64,000 nucleotides of DNA from Acidobacteriota bacterium (GCA_029263395.1 JAJCXO010000112.1:1-64000); one strand, 5' to 3'. Shown: positions 40,370 through 50,322, counted from the stretch's first letter. The notes: generated from the letters alone by a model not told the origin. Translations and numbers: made by a program.

Positions 40370-42766
40370 CTAAAAGAGCTCCAACTGACCGTCGTCGCCG
40401 ATGACTTTGTCGAACTCCAAGCCAAGAATCGCCAACACCGGCTCTGCGACCGGACGGATCTGTTTTTGGACGTAGTGCTCGTGATCCAACGGATGACGCC
40501 GCTCCCCAGCCGGTTCCGCACCATTGGAGGTCATGACGTAGGAGATTACTCGTCCTAATTTGCGCGACGATTTGCGGGCCGCCGCAACATGGGGCGGCGT
40601 GGTGGAGGTGTACTCGTCCAGATTCTTGCGCAGCCCTTTGCGATAAACCAGCAGATCGTCGAGCCGCCCATGGCGTAGGTTGTGGACCACCAACGACAGA
40701 TACTCTTGGAGCTCGTCACCGGCGAAAAGTCGCTGATACAGCTCGCGCTGAACTTTTTTGGCGAGATCCGTCCAATCCCGCCGCACCACCTCCATGCCAG
40801 TAAACACCACTTCGGCGGCGTCCCCTTCCCCGACCAATCCGACATAACGTTTGCGCGCACCGCCGCCACCGTGGCGCATGGCTGGCAGCATCAATTGACG
40901 GTAGAGCTTCTCAAGCTCGAGCTCCAAGCGACTCTCCACCTGCCAGCGTTCGGCGATCCAAGCGGCAACGTCGCGGTTCATGGTTGTCACCAACTGACGC
41001 CCGACTTCGAGCGCGGCCTCGGAATCGTCTTCTCCAGACAGCACAAAAAGGCTATCGGTATCGCCGTAAAGCACCCGATGACCATGGTGCTCGATGCGAC
41101 GCATCGACCATCGCAACACCTCCTGGCCGAAACTGGTAATCGCTGACGCCACCTCCGGCCGATAGAAGCGACAAGCACGGGCACCGAGCACGCCGTAGAA
41201 CGAATTCATGAGGATTTTGATAGCGTAGCTGCCAACATCGTCTCCCCGTTGCTTGGCGACCTCACGGCGTGGAAAAAGCTGATCCAAAAGCTCGGTCAGC
41301 ACCCCCGGTTGACGACGAAACCGGGCACCGTTGGGCGCAATAATCGGCTCGTCTTCAGGCCGTATCTCAATCGATCGGTCGGTGACCGATTTCAACGGTT
41401 GTGGTCCTGGCAAAAAACCCAGCGGATCAATTTGGAAAGTCCGAATCAAGCTCGGGTAAAGACTCTTGAAGTCGAATACCAAGACGTTGTGATGCAGGCC
41501 GGTGATCGGTTCCATGACATAACCGCCGAGTCCACTCGAGGGCTCGGCAGAAGTATCGACACTCGGCGCAACAATGCGGCGGCGATACAGCTCGCTCAGA
41601 TAGAGGAAGTCGAAGGCGGCGATTGAACCCGAGGTGCGGTCGAGCGGCAGGCCGGTGAGACGGCTGCGCTCAATCACCAGATCGAGTAGCTTGAGCTTGG
41701 TCAGGATATCGATCACCAGCCGGGCATCGGTCAAGTTGTAACGCACGAACCGCTCGCGATCGTGTTTGAAGGTATCCAAGATCTGCAAGGCTTTGTTGCG
41801 GTCCGGAGCTGCCGACGGCAGGTTCTCCATCCGACCCGGCACCGCGGTCACCACCTTGCCTTCTCCCAGCACCTCTTTGGCAACCGAATCCAACGCGTAA
41901 CTGTCCATCTGGATAAACGCACCGCGCACCAGATGGATACCATCAGCCACCACTCGGCCGGGGATGATGACTTCGTTGCTGCTCCAGGCCATGCGTGACT
42001 CGCGCAGATGGACCCGGCCCGAGCCCCGGCCGATATCGAGCACCTGGCCAAAACGTTTTGCCATGTCGAGCAAGACTCGGAGGTCGAAGTCCACCACGTT
42101 CCAACCGGTCACGATGTCCGGATCGAGCTCGCGAAAGCGCTTACAGAAAGCACGCAGCAAATCGCGTTCGTTGGCAAAACCGATTGCGCCTGCTGGCGTC
42201 TCGTAGTCGAGCGGCGAAAACAGCAGCACCTCCGACGCTCCACAGCCATGCAGGCCAACCGACAGTAGGCGCCGGATCTTGGGATCGGTCTCGATGTCGA
42301 TCGACAATGTCTGCAACTCGGGCGCCCAATCCGCCGGGGTCAACTCCGGGTTGTCATAAATTCGCCCGATACGGTCTCCCGCTTGCCAATCACCGTCGAT
42401 CGCCAACGATCCCTGGATTCCGCGATCGATCAACAGCCGCATTGCGAAACGCACATCAGCCTCATAACAGCGGATGCCAGCAGCGGTGAGGCGGTCGCGC
42501 AGCGGCGGCGTGTCGCTAGGTTTGCGCAGCTCGACTCGGGCCACCGCCTCACCTTCGAAGTTCACCCGGCGCGACGCGACGATCGACTCCACTCCTAACT
42601 GACGAGCGCGCTCGATGTGGGTCGCGGCGATGTAGAAATGCGGCACCTGCCGATCGTCGCGCACCAGGAACGTCTCGCCGGTCTCGAGTCGACCGAAAAG
42701 GTAGACCACTGGCTTGCCGCCTTCGGTACGATAGGTCGGCTGCAAAATGAAGCCACGCACACTCAC
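40370..42766 (-). CDS. polB: DNA polymerase II, family B
   Basis: About 798 residues from GTG 42766; a TTG 30 bases further out is the longest option. The 3'-5' exonuclease has SIDIETD, NVVDFDL and YALDSVAKEVL. The polymerase has motif A DFKSLYPSLIRTF, motif B KILMNSFYGVLG and motif C YGDTDSLF, then KRYVGL. All catalytic acids are present. It is slightly longer than the 783-residue E. coli enzyme, which acts in repair and replication restart. The start region overlaps that of the divergent SGNH hydrolase gene. Confidence 0.95.
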   Translation of the reverse strand: MSVRGFILQPTYRTEGGKPVVYLFGRLETGETFLVRDDRQVPHFYIAATHIERARQLGVESIVASRRVNFEGEAVARVELRKPSDTPPLRDRLTAAGIRCYEADVRFAMRLLIDRGIQGSLAIDGDWQAGDRIGRIYDNPELTPADWAPELQTLSIDIETDPKIRRLLSVGLHGCGASEVLLFSPLDYETPAGAIGFANERDLLRAFCKRFRELDPDIVTGWNVVDFDLRVLLDMAKRFGQVLDIGRGSGRVHLRESRMAWSSNEVIIPGRVVADGIHLVRGAFIQMDSYALDSVAKEVLGEGKVVTAVPGRMENLPSAAPDRNKALQILDTFKHDRERFVRYNLTDARLVIDILTKLKLLDLVIERSRLTGLPLDRTSGSIAAFDFLYLSELYRRRIVAPSVDTSAEPSSGLGGYVMEPITGLHHNVLVFDFKSLYPSLIRTFQIDPLGFLPGPQPLKSVTDRSIEIRPEDEPIIAPNGARFRRQPGVLTELLDQLFPRREVAKQRGDDVGSYAIKILMNSFYGVLGARACRFYRPEVASAITSFGQEVLRWSMRRIEHHGHRVLYGDTDSLFVLSGEDDSEAALEVGRQLVTTMNRDVAAWIAERWQVESRLELELEKLYRQLMLPAMRHGGGGARKRYVGLVGEGDAAEVVFTGMEVVRRDWTDLAKKVQRELYQRLFAGDELQEYLSLVVHNLRHGRLDDLLVYRKGLRKNLDEYTSTTPPHVAAARKSSRKLGRVISYVMTSNGAEPAGERRHPLDHEHYVQKQIRPVAEPVLAILGLEFDKVIGDDGQLELF

Positions 42767-43877
42767 CCGCTCAGGATATCTCGACGGCCCATCCAACGCC
42801 TTCGATCGTTGGTGTTTGCGCCTGGGCCGATTGACGGTGTTGATGACGCTGCTGGTGGTGCCAATCGTCTTGGCAGAAGCCGTGGCCCGTTGGCTCCATC
42901 AACCGGTTCCCATCCGCCGGGTCTATGACCCGTATGCCTACCGCATTCCGCAACCCTTGCTCGTCGACCAATTCGACACCCTCGACGGCGAGCCGATGAC
43001 AGTGCGTCTCAACGAACTCGGCATGCGTGGCCCGTCGATCGAAGAACCTCAGCCCGACGACGGCCTGACCGTGGTCTTCCTCGGTGGCTCGACGACCGAA
43101 AACTATGCCTTCCCCCACCAACAAACGTTCCCGGTGTTGGTTGGTCAACACGTTGCTGCCGAGCTCGGTCGGCCGGTGCGGGTGTTTAATGCCGGGATGT
43201 CGGCTGCTACCACCGGCACCAGCCTCGCCCGGCTACAACATCAGGTGTTGGACTTGGAGCCCTCGCTGATCGTGCTGATGCATGGTATCAACGACCTGGT
43301 GTTTGGCTTTCACCCCGCCTTTCGTACCGATGGTCGTCACTTGATTCGACCGCCGACCGCCGGCCATCAACCGCGCAGCTTCTTGTGGGATTGGGTGCGC
43401 CAGCGCCGGGAGCGCACCCGGGCTGCCAATCCCCTCCCCAAAGGTGCAGAGCGCCGTTTCGAAGCCTACGAGAGCTTCCCTGCGCTCCGGGTCTTCGAAC
43501 GTAACTTGCAATCCATGGCAGCAATCGCCCGTGGTCATCGGATCCCGATCGTCTTCCTTACTCAGGCGACGCTGTATCGAGCCGATCCACAGCCCGACGA
43601 CCCGGAGAGATTCCGCCTCGCCTCAGCCGTTGCCGCCCACGGTGGCATTCCTCCGGACATCCCGTCCTTGGCCCTGGGTATGGCAGCCTTCAATGCGGTC
43701 GTCCTGGATCTGGAGACCGACTCTTGGGTCCAAACCCACGATCTGGCGGCGAGTCTACCGCGCACTCGCGAGCTGATTTACGACGAGTGCCACTTCACTC
43801 GCGTCGGAAACTCGAAGGTCGCCGTCGAGCTTGCGCCGGTGCTGAGCTCGATCTTAAGTTCAGCTTCACCGGGCTGA
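42747..43877 (+). CDS. Membrane-anchored SGNH/GDSL hydrolase
   Basis: 376 residues. One N-terminal helix (VLMTLLVVPIVLAEAVARWL) precedes a periplasmic SGNH domain: VVFLGGSTTENY (catalytic Ser), FNAGMSAATTG (Gly), MHGINDL (Asn block) and YDECHFTRVGN (Asp and His). Likely an esterase or acyl/acetyl hydrolase of cell-envelope glycans or lipids. Its ATG lies inside the 5' end of the divergent polB gene, so one of the two starts may be misplaced or the promoters lie inside the neighbours. Confidence 0.85.
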   Translation: MKPRTLTRSGYLDGPSNAFDRWCLRLGRLTVLMTLLVVPIVLAEAVARWLHQPVPIRRVYDPYAYRIPQPLLVDQFDTLDGEPMTVRLNELGMRGPSIEEPQPDDGLTVVFLGGSTTENYAFPHQQTFPVLVGQHVAAELGRPVRVFNAGMSAATTGTSLARLQHQVLDLEPSLIVLMHGINDLVFGFHPAFRTDGRHLIRPPTAGHQPRSFLWDWVRQRRERTRAANPLPKGAERRFEAYESFPALRVFERNLQSMAAIARGHRIPIVFLTQATLYRADPQPDDPERFRLASAVAAHGGIPPDIPSLALGMAAFNAVVLDLETDSWVQTHDLAASLPRTRELIYDECHFTRVGNSKVAVELAPVLSSILSSASPG

Positions 43878-43902
43878 GCTACGGGACCAACGAAACATTG
43901 CG

Positions 43903-44196
43903 TCAAGGCATTGGGAGAGTACCGGACGCTGGTTCAGTCTCCGTCCATCGACGAACACTCTCTTGGAGCGCCCGAGTGTCTCCACCATCACTGGTCAGGC
44001 AATAGGCGCCGATGCTGAGCACACTGGTGACAATGGTTGCCGTAAAGAAGAACAAAATCAGCGTACTGGCGAAGAAACGTTGACGACGAGAAAAGCGACG
44101 GTGATCCGCCTCAGCGTCTTCAGGGAAGTAGTCTTCAGGGAAGTAGTCTTCAGGATATTCGACAACGCCTACGGGATTCACGCGGGGTATTTCCAT
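43903..44196 (-). CDS. Small single-helix membrane protein with YFPED repeats
   Basis: 97 residues from ATG 44196, preceded by AAGGAGG. The cytosolic-looking N-terminus contains YPEDYFPEDYFPEDAE, a tandem acidic repeat encoded by a 15-bp DNA repeat. A basic stretch (RRFSRRQR) then leads into one helix (FFASTLILFFFTATIVTSVL) and a polar tail. No family is recognised. Good ribosome site and architecture support a real gene. Confidence 0.65.
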   Translation of the reverse strand: MEIPRVNPVGVVEYPEDYFPEDYFPEDAEADHRRFSRRQRFFASTLILFFFTATIVTSVLSIGAYCLTSDGGDTRALQESVRRWTETEPASGTLPMP

Positions 44197-44322
44197 GCTG
44201 AACCTCCTTGGGTCAGGCACCGATAGATCAGGTCTTCACGGTGCTCTCGATCACCGTGCTCTCGGCCCAAAGATACGCTGCCCGACTGATGCGCGGATTT
44301 CAGCCAGACGTCTCGCTAGGCT

Positions 44323-44417
44323 GTATCTCACTAAGTACAGCGTATCTCGCCAAATACAGCGTGTCCCACTAAGTACAGCTTGTTTCGCCAATTACTGCGA
44401 GTTTCGCCAGATATAGC
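44323..44417. repeat. Five tandem 19-bp repeats reaching into a coding 3' end
   Basis: The unit GTATCTCACTAAGTACAGC begins at 44323, 44342, 44361, 44380 and 44399 with several substitutions per copy. The methyltransferase-like gene ends inside the third unit, so units 4-5 encode its C-terminus and units 1-2 lie beyond the stop. Not a terminator-type palindrome. Confidence 0.8.
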
Positions 44418-45055
44418 GTATGTAGGGGCCCCCCGTCACGACCGCAAGCCGGCACGTCTTCACGCCGTACTTCGAGGCCAGCGTTGTGTAAACGTCGTTC
44501 GAAGTTGGGTGCTTCGTCGGTCGACCACACCACCAGAGCACCACCGGGGGTGAGGGCAGCGGCGAGATGCTCAATACCGGCGGCAGTGTAGAGGTCGCCG
44601 TTGGACTCCAACGTGAAGGCGGTAGGCCCATTGTCGACATCGAGCAGGATGGCGTCGAAACTCTCTTTTTCGAGCAAGTGGGTGACGTCGGTTTCCTCCA
44701 CATGGACGCGCGGGTCGTCTAGGGGATGCCCCGCGAGATGCGCCAACGGGCCACGGTTCCACGTCACCACCTCAGGGAACACCTCGGCGACAACAATTTC
44801 GGCCCCGTCGAAAGCGTCGAGGGCAGCGCGCAGCGTAAAACCCATACCCAAGCCACCGATTAGCACCCGCGGTACCGGAACGTGCGGGATCGCTTCTCGC
44901 GCCAACACTCCCATCGCCTCCTCCGAGCCGTGGGCGCGGCTGGTCATCAACTCCAACCCGTTGAGGCGGATCTGATAATCGTCGTCGCGATGATAGAGGG
45001 TCAGGTCGTGTCCGTCGCGGGTCGTGACATAACCCACTGTTTCGAGAGGCTTCAT
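44369..45055 (-). CDS. Spermidine-synthase-like SAM-dependent methyltransferase fold protein
   Basis: 228 residues. LIGGLGMGFTLRAALD is the SAM-binding loop, VVAEVFPEVV the acidic strand, and FDAILLDVDNGPTAFT resembles the active-site strand of spermidine synthases. The protein lacks the N-terminal part of true synthases, so the substrate is open. The last residues are encoded by 19-bp tandem repeats, so the C-terminus may vary between strains. It lies 9 bases downstream of the TPR lipoprotein gene and is probably co-transcribed with it. Confidence 0.8.
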   Translation of the reverse strand: MKPLETVGYVTTRDGHDLTLYHRDDDYQIRLNGLELMTSRAHGSEEAMGVLAREAIPHVPVPRVLIGGLGMGFTLRAALDAFDGAEIVVAEVFPEVVTWNRGPLAHLAGHPLDDPRVHVEETDVTHLLEKESFDAILLDVDNGPTAFTLESNGDLYTAAGIEHLAAALTPGGALVVWSTDEAPNFERRLHNAGLEVRREDVPACGRDGGPLHTLYLAKLAVIGETSCT

Positions 45056-45064
45056 GCCGAGATG

Positions 45065-46585
45065 CTAACGCATTCGGCGCAAAGCATCCTGGCGCACCAA
45101 AGCAAAACCGACCGAGTTGAAGTTCCACTCGGCAACTTCCCGGAACATCTGGTTGGCCTTGTCGAGATGCCCCGCCCCTTCTTCGGCCAGAGCCAGGTGA
45201 TATTTCACGTAAATTTTGTTGAGGTCGGATTTGCCGAAGTGCTCGGCGGACTCGGAATAACGACCTTGCAGCAGCTCGACCAACCCGAGCAACCCATGGT
45301 AACCCTCAAACCGACGAGGGTTGTGGTCGTTCTCGAGGATCGTTCGATGCTCTTCGGCCTTGCGGCGAGCAGCGGCGTAGTCCCCTCGTCGAGCCGCCAG
45401 CTGGCTTTCCCACAACAGGATGTTGGCCTCCTGCTGGCGGGAGAACTCGGTATGGCCAACTTGCTCGGCATTGGCCCGCATCACCCTGGCACGTTGGGCG
45501 AGAATGCTCTCGGCTTCGTCCAGCAGTTGGTGATGCAGCGCGATCGTAGCCAGGTTGGTGAGCGTGAATATCTTGGCGCCAGAAGCCTGACTTTCCGGCA
45601 GGCCCGCAAGCTGCTCACCGGTGAGTAGCTGTCCGAGTTCGTCGAGCGCAGCACGGGGATCACCGGCGTGGAGATGAGTAAACGCCCGGTAATTGGCGTA
45701 GGTGATGCGGTTTTGCTCGACTGCGCCACTCACGCCGACATCGTAGTCGGCTCTGGCCTCGTCGAAGTTGCCGAGAAACGAGTTGATGTGCCCTTTCTTG
45801 AGACTGGCGACAGACAATGTCGAATCTATCTCGATGGCCTGCGTGTATGCCTCCCGAGCACGCTCGAGCTGCTTCATAGCGCGATAGACATCGCCCAAAT
45901 TCTCGTAAGCTTTGGCTTCGCCGGGGGCAATTTCGATCGCACGTCGCATTGCCTGCTCGGCGCGATCGAAGTTTTTGGGACCATTAAACAGATAGGAGCC
46001 CCAAACCGCAAAATGGACCGCCAGGTGGTCGCGGTCGAGGGCAAGCGCACGGCTCAAGGACTCACGCGCTGCCTCATGCTGGTTGAGCCCACTCTGAGTG
46101 CCGGCCAAGGTGAGCCAGGCACGAGGGCTGTTGGGATACTCCTGGACCATTTTCCGCGCCAATATGATGCGCTCTTCGGCATCATTGGCGAAATACGTTG
46201 CACTGATTTCGACCAACAACCGTTCGCCGACGCTTTTACCCTCCAGGTTACGTGCCGCCAGCTGGAGGTTGTCGTTGAATTCCTGCGCCGAGGCCGAGGT
46301 ATGGGCGGTATTGAGATAAGCGTAGGCGAACCCCGGGTCGGTCGCGGTCGCGTTTTCGAACCGCTGGTTGGCTAGCTGATATCGGCCGACATCCATCGCC
46401 TGCTGCCCGGCTCGGAACGCTTCGAGCGCCGCTTCGGAGTCCGTCGTCACCGGAATCTCTACAACCTCTGGCGCCTCGCTAGTGGATGCCGTACCGTCGG
46501 ATGCACCACCGTCAGGCCCTGCCTGGCAGCCGGCGAGGAAAACCAACGCCGTAAAACCGAAGGCCAAGTCTTTGCATGGCTTCAT
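45065..46585 (-). CDS. TPR-repeat lipoprotein
   Basis: About 506 residues from ATG 46585, chosen over an upstream in-frame start because a GGAGAGGAG site precedes it and a lipoprotein signal follows (FTALVFLAGCQAG). A Ser/Thr/Glu-rich linker (~25-50) precedes many TPR units (for example AYENLGDVYRAMKQLERARE and RADYDVGVSGAVEQNRITYA). It is a periplasm-facing scaffold. Partners unknown; the methyltransferase-like gene follows at once. Confidence 0.85.
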   Translation of the reverse strand: MKPCKDLAFGFTALVFLAGCQAGPDGGASDGTASTSEAPEVVEIPVTTDSEAALEAFRAGQQAMDVGRYQLANQRFENATATDPGFAYAYLNTAHTSASAQEFNDNLQLAARNLEGKSVGERLLVEISATYFANDAEERIILARKMVQEYPNSPRAWLTLAGTQSGLNQHEAARESLSRALALDRDHLAVHFAVWGSYLFNGPKNFDRAEQAMRRAIEIAPGEAKAYENLGDVYRAMKQLERAREAYTQAIEIDSTLSVASLKKGHINSFLGNFDEARADYDVGVSGAVEQNRITYANYRAFTHLHAGDPRAALDELGQLLTGEQLAGLPESQASGAKIFTLTNLATIALHHQLLDEAESILAQRARVMRANAEQVGHTEFSRQQEANILLWESQLAARRGDYAAARRKAEEHRTILENDHNPRRFEGYHGLLGLVELLQGRYSESAEHFGKSDLNKIYVKYHLALAEEGAGHLDKANQMFREVAEWNFNSVGFALVRQDALRRMR

Positions 46586-46860
46586 GGCTCGATCTCCTCT
46601 CCTCCTGCAGGTGCCGAAAGACACCCGGAACAATACCTTTTACCTGACCCATATAAGCTCAACCTGAACCCACCACAACTCTCACATCAGCGCGAGGTGC
46701 TCGATGATACGCAAACCAGGACGCAAGGTTCGTATCCCAGGCTCGGGGACCTCGATGTCACAACCCGACGCGGCGCATGATGATACCTTGCGTGACACGC
46801 GACGCAACGATACCGTTACGGCTCCTCGATTCGAAAGAACCCTCTGCAAGGGAGCGCGAT

Positions 46861-47829
46861 ATGCACTTCTCGATCAGCGAAGCGCAACGTCTGGTCGCTC
46901 GACTGGGCGACAACATCGCCACCGGCATCGTCGGTCAAACCGATCTGGTGGATGGGCTGCTCCTCGCCCTGCTGGCCAACGGCCATGCCTTGATCGAGGG
47001 TGTGCCGGGTCTAGCCAAGACCCGTAGCGTCAATCTCCTCGCCCGCGCTTGCCAGGGTAGCTTTCACCGCGTCCAATTCACTCCCGACTTATTACCCGCG
47101 GATATTGTCGGTACCGAGATCTACAACCCATCGAGTAGCTCGTTCGAGACCAAAACCGGACCGGTGTTCGCTAATTTCGTTCTGGCCGACGAAATCAACC
47201 GCGCGGCCCCCAAGGTGCAATCCGCGCTGCTCGAAGCGATGCAGGAACGGCAAGTGACGATCGGCGAAACGACGTTTCCGCTGCCGCAACCGTTCTTCGT
47301 CTTCGCTACCCAAAATCCGGTGGAGCAAGAGGGTACCTATCCGCTGCCCGAAGCCCAGGTCGACCGCTTCTTGATGAAGCTGATCGTCCGATACCCAGCA
47401 CGCGACCAAGAGCGCAAGATCGTCCGCATGGTGATCAACGAAACCGAGCTGCCGAACCTCAAGCAGTTGGTCGACGGCGCCGACATTCTCGCGTTGCAGG
47501 CGGCGGCGCGAGAGATTTTCGTCGAAGACAAAATCCTCGACTACGCCACCAACCTGACTGGCGCCACCCGTGAACCGGGACACTATGGGCTCGATCTCGA
47601 CGCGATGATCCAACTCGGCGCCTCGCCACGGGCGTCGATCGCGCTGGTTCTGGTGGGCCGCGCCCGAGCCTTGATGGCGGGCCGCGACGCGGTACTGCCC
47701 GACGACATCAAGGCCGCGGCTCACGATGTCCTGCGCCACAGAATCTTGATGACCTACCACGCCGATGCCGAGGGCATCACCTCCGATCAGGTCATCGACC
47801 GTTTACTCGAAGCCGTGAAGGTCCCGTAA
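46861..47829 (+). CDS. moxR: MoxR-family AAA ATPase
   Basis: About 322 residues from ATG 46861 (AAGGGAGC upstream); an 84-base longer in-frame start is less likely. Walker A is degenerate (GVPGLAKTRS), Walker B is FVLADEINRAAPKVQ, sensor region FVFATQNPVEQEGTYPLPEAQ and arginine-finger region VDRFLMK. MoxR proteins act with vWA partners as chaperones for assembly of other proteins. It heads the five-gene operon that runs to 52265. Confidence 0.93.
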   Translation: MHFSISEAQRLVARLGDNIATGIVGQTDLVDGLLLALLANGHALIEGVPGLAKTRSVNLLARACQGSFHRVQFTPDLLPADIVGTEIYNPSSSSFETKTGPVFANFVLADEINRAAPKVQSALLEAMQERQVTIGETTFPLPQPFFVFATQNPVEQEGTYPLPEAQVDRFLMKLIVRYPARDQERKIVRMVINETELPNLKQLVDGADILALQAAAREIFVEDKILDYATNLTGATREPGHYGLDLDAMIQLGASPRASIALVLVGRARALMAGRDAVLPDDIKAAAHDVLRHRILMTYHADAEGITSDQVIDRLLEAVKVP

Positions 47830-47875
47830 TGGTGACTCCGGTATCGGTCGGTCTTGTGAGTGGATAACACGCGTC

Positions 47876-48784
47876 GTGGACGCCAAGCTGCGTGACCTTC
47901 TCGCCCGGGTCCACGAGCTGGAGATTGTCGCTCGGCGTAATGTTTCATCGCTATTCGCCGGTAACTACCTGACAACAATCCCGGGTCGCGGGCTCGAGTT
48001 TCACGAGGCCCGCAAATACGTCCAAGGCGAGTCGATCCGACGCATCGATTGGAAGATGACCGCCCGCCTTGGCTTCCCTCACGTCCGGACATTTCTGGAA
48101 GAACGGCAACGCGAAGTTTTCATCGCGCTCGACGTCAGCCCGTCGATGGCTACCGGTTGGCAGGAAAAAACCAAGCTCGAAGTAGCGGTCGAGACCGCCG
48201 CCACTTTGGCCCTGTCGGCGGTTAATGCCGGTGATCGCATCGGCTTCGTGACCTTTTCCGATCAGGTACTCGAGTTCGATCGGCCCCGGGGTGGCAAGAA
48301 GCAGCTATTTCGTTCCTTGAAGGCCTTCGCCCAAGCCCTGGATCGGCCACCTGAACCTTGCCTACTATCGGATCCACGCTGTGCGATTCACGCAATGCAA
48401 CGCTTCCGTAGCCGCAGCTTCGTGGTGTTCTTGATTTCGGACTTCATCGATCACGATGTACCGGAAGATCTGAAGTACCTGAAACAGCGCCACGACGTTT
48501 CGCTGATTCAGGTTTACGATCCTCTGGAGTATGCATCGACCGAGCTTGTTCGTCTGCCCGCCTACTCTCCCGAGGGCCGCGCTAGCATCAGCGCAATCAG
48601 TCCCGGTCTCCGTGCCCGCGCAGCGGGTGCAAGTGGGGCCGGCAGCTTGGAAGAGATCGTCGGCTACTTGAGCGGTGAAGCGGTGAAGTACGGCATCCAA
48701 CTCAGCAGTCTGGCGACGGATCAACCCGTCAACGGTGCCCTGCTCGAGCTGTTTCAGGCCAAACGCCGGAGGCTCAACCGGTGA
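47876..48784 (+). CDS. DUF58 domain protein with vWA-like region
   Basis: 302 residues from GTG 47876. The conserved DUF58 block GRGLEFHEARKYVQGESIRRIDW is near residue 38, followed by a vWA-like fold with IALDVSPSMATG (MIDAS-like DxSxS). It is the standard partner of MoxR. The gene follows moxR by 46 bases and overlaps the next gene by GTGA. Probably cytosolic, helping the ATPase recognise its client. Confidence 0.92.
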   Translation: MDAKLRDLLARVHELEIVARRNVSSLFAGNYLTTIPGRGLEFHEARKYVQGESIRRIDWKMTARLGFPHVRTFLEERQREVFIALDVSPSMATGWQEKTKLEVAVETAATLALSAVNAGDRIGFVTFSDQVLEFDRPRGGKKQLFRSLKAFAQALDRPPEPCLLSDPRCAIHAMQRFRSRSFVVFLISDFIDHDVPEDLKYLKQRHDVSLIQVYDPLEYASTELVRLPAYSPEGRASISAISPGLRARAAGASGAGSLEEIVGYLSGEAVKYGIQLSSLATDQPVNGALLELFQAKRRRLNR

Positions 48785-49323
48785 ATCCGCTGCCGGCTCC
48801 AGCCGCGCCTCCGCTGTACATCCTGCCGCCAGCGAGCCTACTGGCGCTGGCCGTACTCGCGGGCCTCATACTATTCGCTTTGCTGCTTGCTCTAGCCTGG
48901 AAGCTGTGGCGCCGCCAAAGGTCGAAGCCACCATCGACACCGCCCTTGCCAACGCCCGCCGGTCGGCAAAGGGTGAAGACCGGTAGCCTGGGCTCAGCAA
49001 TCGAATCGCTGGAGCAGCGTACCCTGCGCACCAAGGCGTTTCGGGACGGCTGCCACGCCTTGGCTGTGCTGATCAAGAAGCATCTCGAGCAGGTGACGGG
49101 GCTCGGTGTCGAGGAGATGACCAGCGTCGAGATCGAAAAGACATTTGTGGGTGGTGTCGCTTCCCACGACGGCGCCCGAATCGGCGGCGCCATGTTGGGC
49201 GCGTTCATGACTGGCCTCAGCGCTCGCCGGTATGGCCGCGAGGAACCTCGGCGTCGTCACTTTGTTGCTGCGTGCGAGGAAGCCCGTCGATTGCTGACCG
49301 ATGACTCGGCAGGTGGACCCTAG
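48781..49323 (+). CDS. DUF4381-like single-helix membrane protein of Bat operon
   Basis: 180 residues, GTG start overlapping the DUF58 stop. An N-terminal Pro-rich end and one helix (LLALAVLAGLILFALLLALAW) precede a basic linker and a helical cytosolic part (TKAFRDGCHALAVLIKKHLE). In most MoxR-Bat operons a protein of this type sits between DUF58 and BatA. No catalytic motif. Confidence 0.8.
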   Translation: MNPLPAPAAPPLYILPPASLLALAVLAGLILFALLLALAWKLWRRQRSKPPSTPPLPTPAGRQRVKTGSLGSAIESLEQRTLRTKAFRDGCHALAVLIKKHLEQVTGLGVEEMTSVEIEKTFVGGVASHDGARIGGAMLGAFMTGLSARRYGREEPRRRHFVAACEEARRLLTDDSAGGP

Positions 49324-50322
49324 ATGGTGGCCTTCAACACACCGTGGGTGCTTGGTGCTCTGCTGCTAATGCCCCTCTATGGCGTGTTGCGTCATCGTCT
49401 GTTACGACGTGCCGCGGTGCCTTTTGCGCCGTTGCAATACGCTCGTCCGACCGGCTTGCGCCCCCTACTGATGCGCTTTCAAGTGCCTTTCGAGCTCCTG
49501 ATCCTGATCACCGCACTCGTCGCCTTGGCAGGCCCCCATCGTCGCGACACGATCGACCTGGTGGGAGAAGAAGGGCTCGATATCGCCCTCGCCCTCGACA
49601 TCTCGGCCAGCATGCAAGCAGCCGACTTTCCCCCCAACCGGTTGGAAGCCTTGAAGGGATTGGCGGTCGACTTCGTGCGCCGCAGCGGCAACGACCGGAT
49701 CGCCGTTTATGCTTTTGCCAAACACGTCTTCTCGCAAACTCCGTTGACCACCGATCGTGGTGCCTTGTCGAGCTTGATCGAGGGCCTGGCCTACAAAACC
49801 ATTGATCATGTCGATAGTGGCGGCACGGCGTTGGGAGACGCCTTGATCGCCGCAGCGGATGGGTTGCTGCGATCTCGGATGCCGGATCGCGATCAGGTCA
49901 TCGTTCTGATTTCGGACGGGCAGAGCAACGCTGGCGCTGATCCGATCTTGGCGGCGCGCTTCGCCAAAGAAAACAGCTTCGCGCTCTACGTGGTCGGTGT
50001 GGGAAGCGACGAGCCGGTAGAGGTTTACGTCGACGGAAAACCGTTCATCACGATCGAAGACACGATTCTGAGAACCCAACTCGACGACACTCAACTGCAG
50101 GAGATCGCCGCCACCGCCGACGGGCAGTACTTTCGCGCCAAGGAAATGGATTCCTTGGCTGCGATCTTCGACGATCTGGCTCGGCTCGACACCAGCCCGC
50201 TCGAGATCGAAACCGTCGAGATCCGCCAGGCCTACACACCACGCCTGGCCGCGTTGGCAGCGATACTGTTCGCTGCCTGGCTCCTGACCGATGGATTCTT
50301 GCTGCGGAGGCCTCTGCGATGA
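49324..50322 (+). CDS. batA: BatA-type membrane vWA protein
   Basis: 332 residues with the Bat layout: helix, vWA domain with ALDISASMQAADF (MIDAS), RIAVYAFAKHVFSQTPLTTD, DQVIVLISDGQSNAG, and a final helix (LAALAAILFAAWLLTDGFLL). The domain faces the periplasm. The ATG directly follows the preceding stop, and the 3' end overlaps the next gene by ATGA. Confidence 0.92.
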   Translation: MVAFNTPWVLGALLLMPLYGVLRHRLLRRAAVPFAPLQYARPTGLRPLLMRFQVPFELLILITALVALAGPHRRDTIDLVGEEGLDIALALDISASMQAADFPPNRLEALKGLAVDFVRRSGNDRIAVYAFAKHVFSQTPLTTDRGALSSLIEGLAYKTIDHVDSGGTALGDALIAAADGLLRSRMPDRDQVIVLISDGQSNAGADPILAARFAKENSFALYVVGVGSDEPVEVYVDGKPFITIEDTILRTQLDDTQLQEIAATADGQYFRAKEMDSLAAIFDDLARLDTSPLEIETVEIRQAYTPRLAALAAILFAAWLLTDGFLLRRPLR

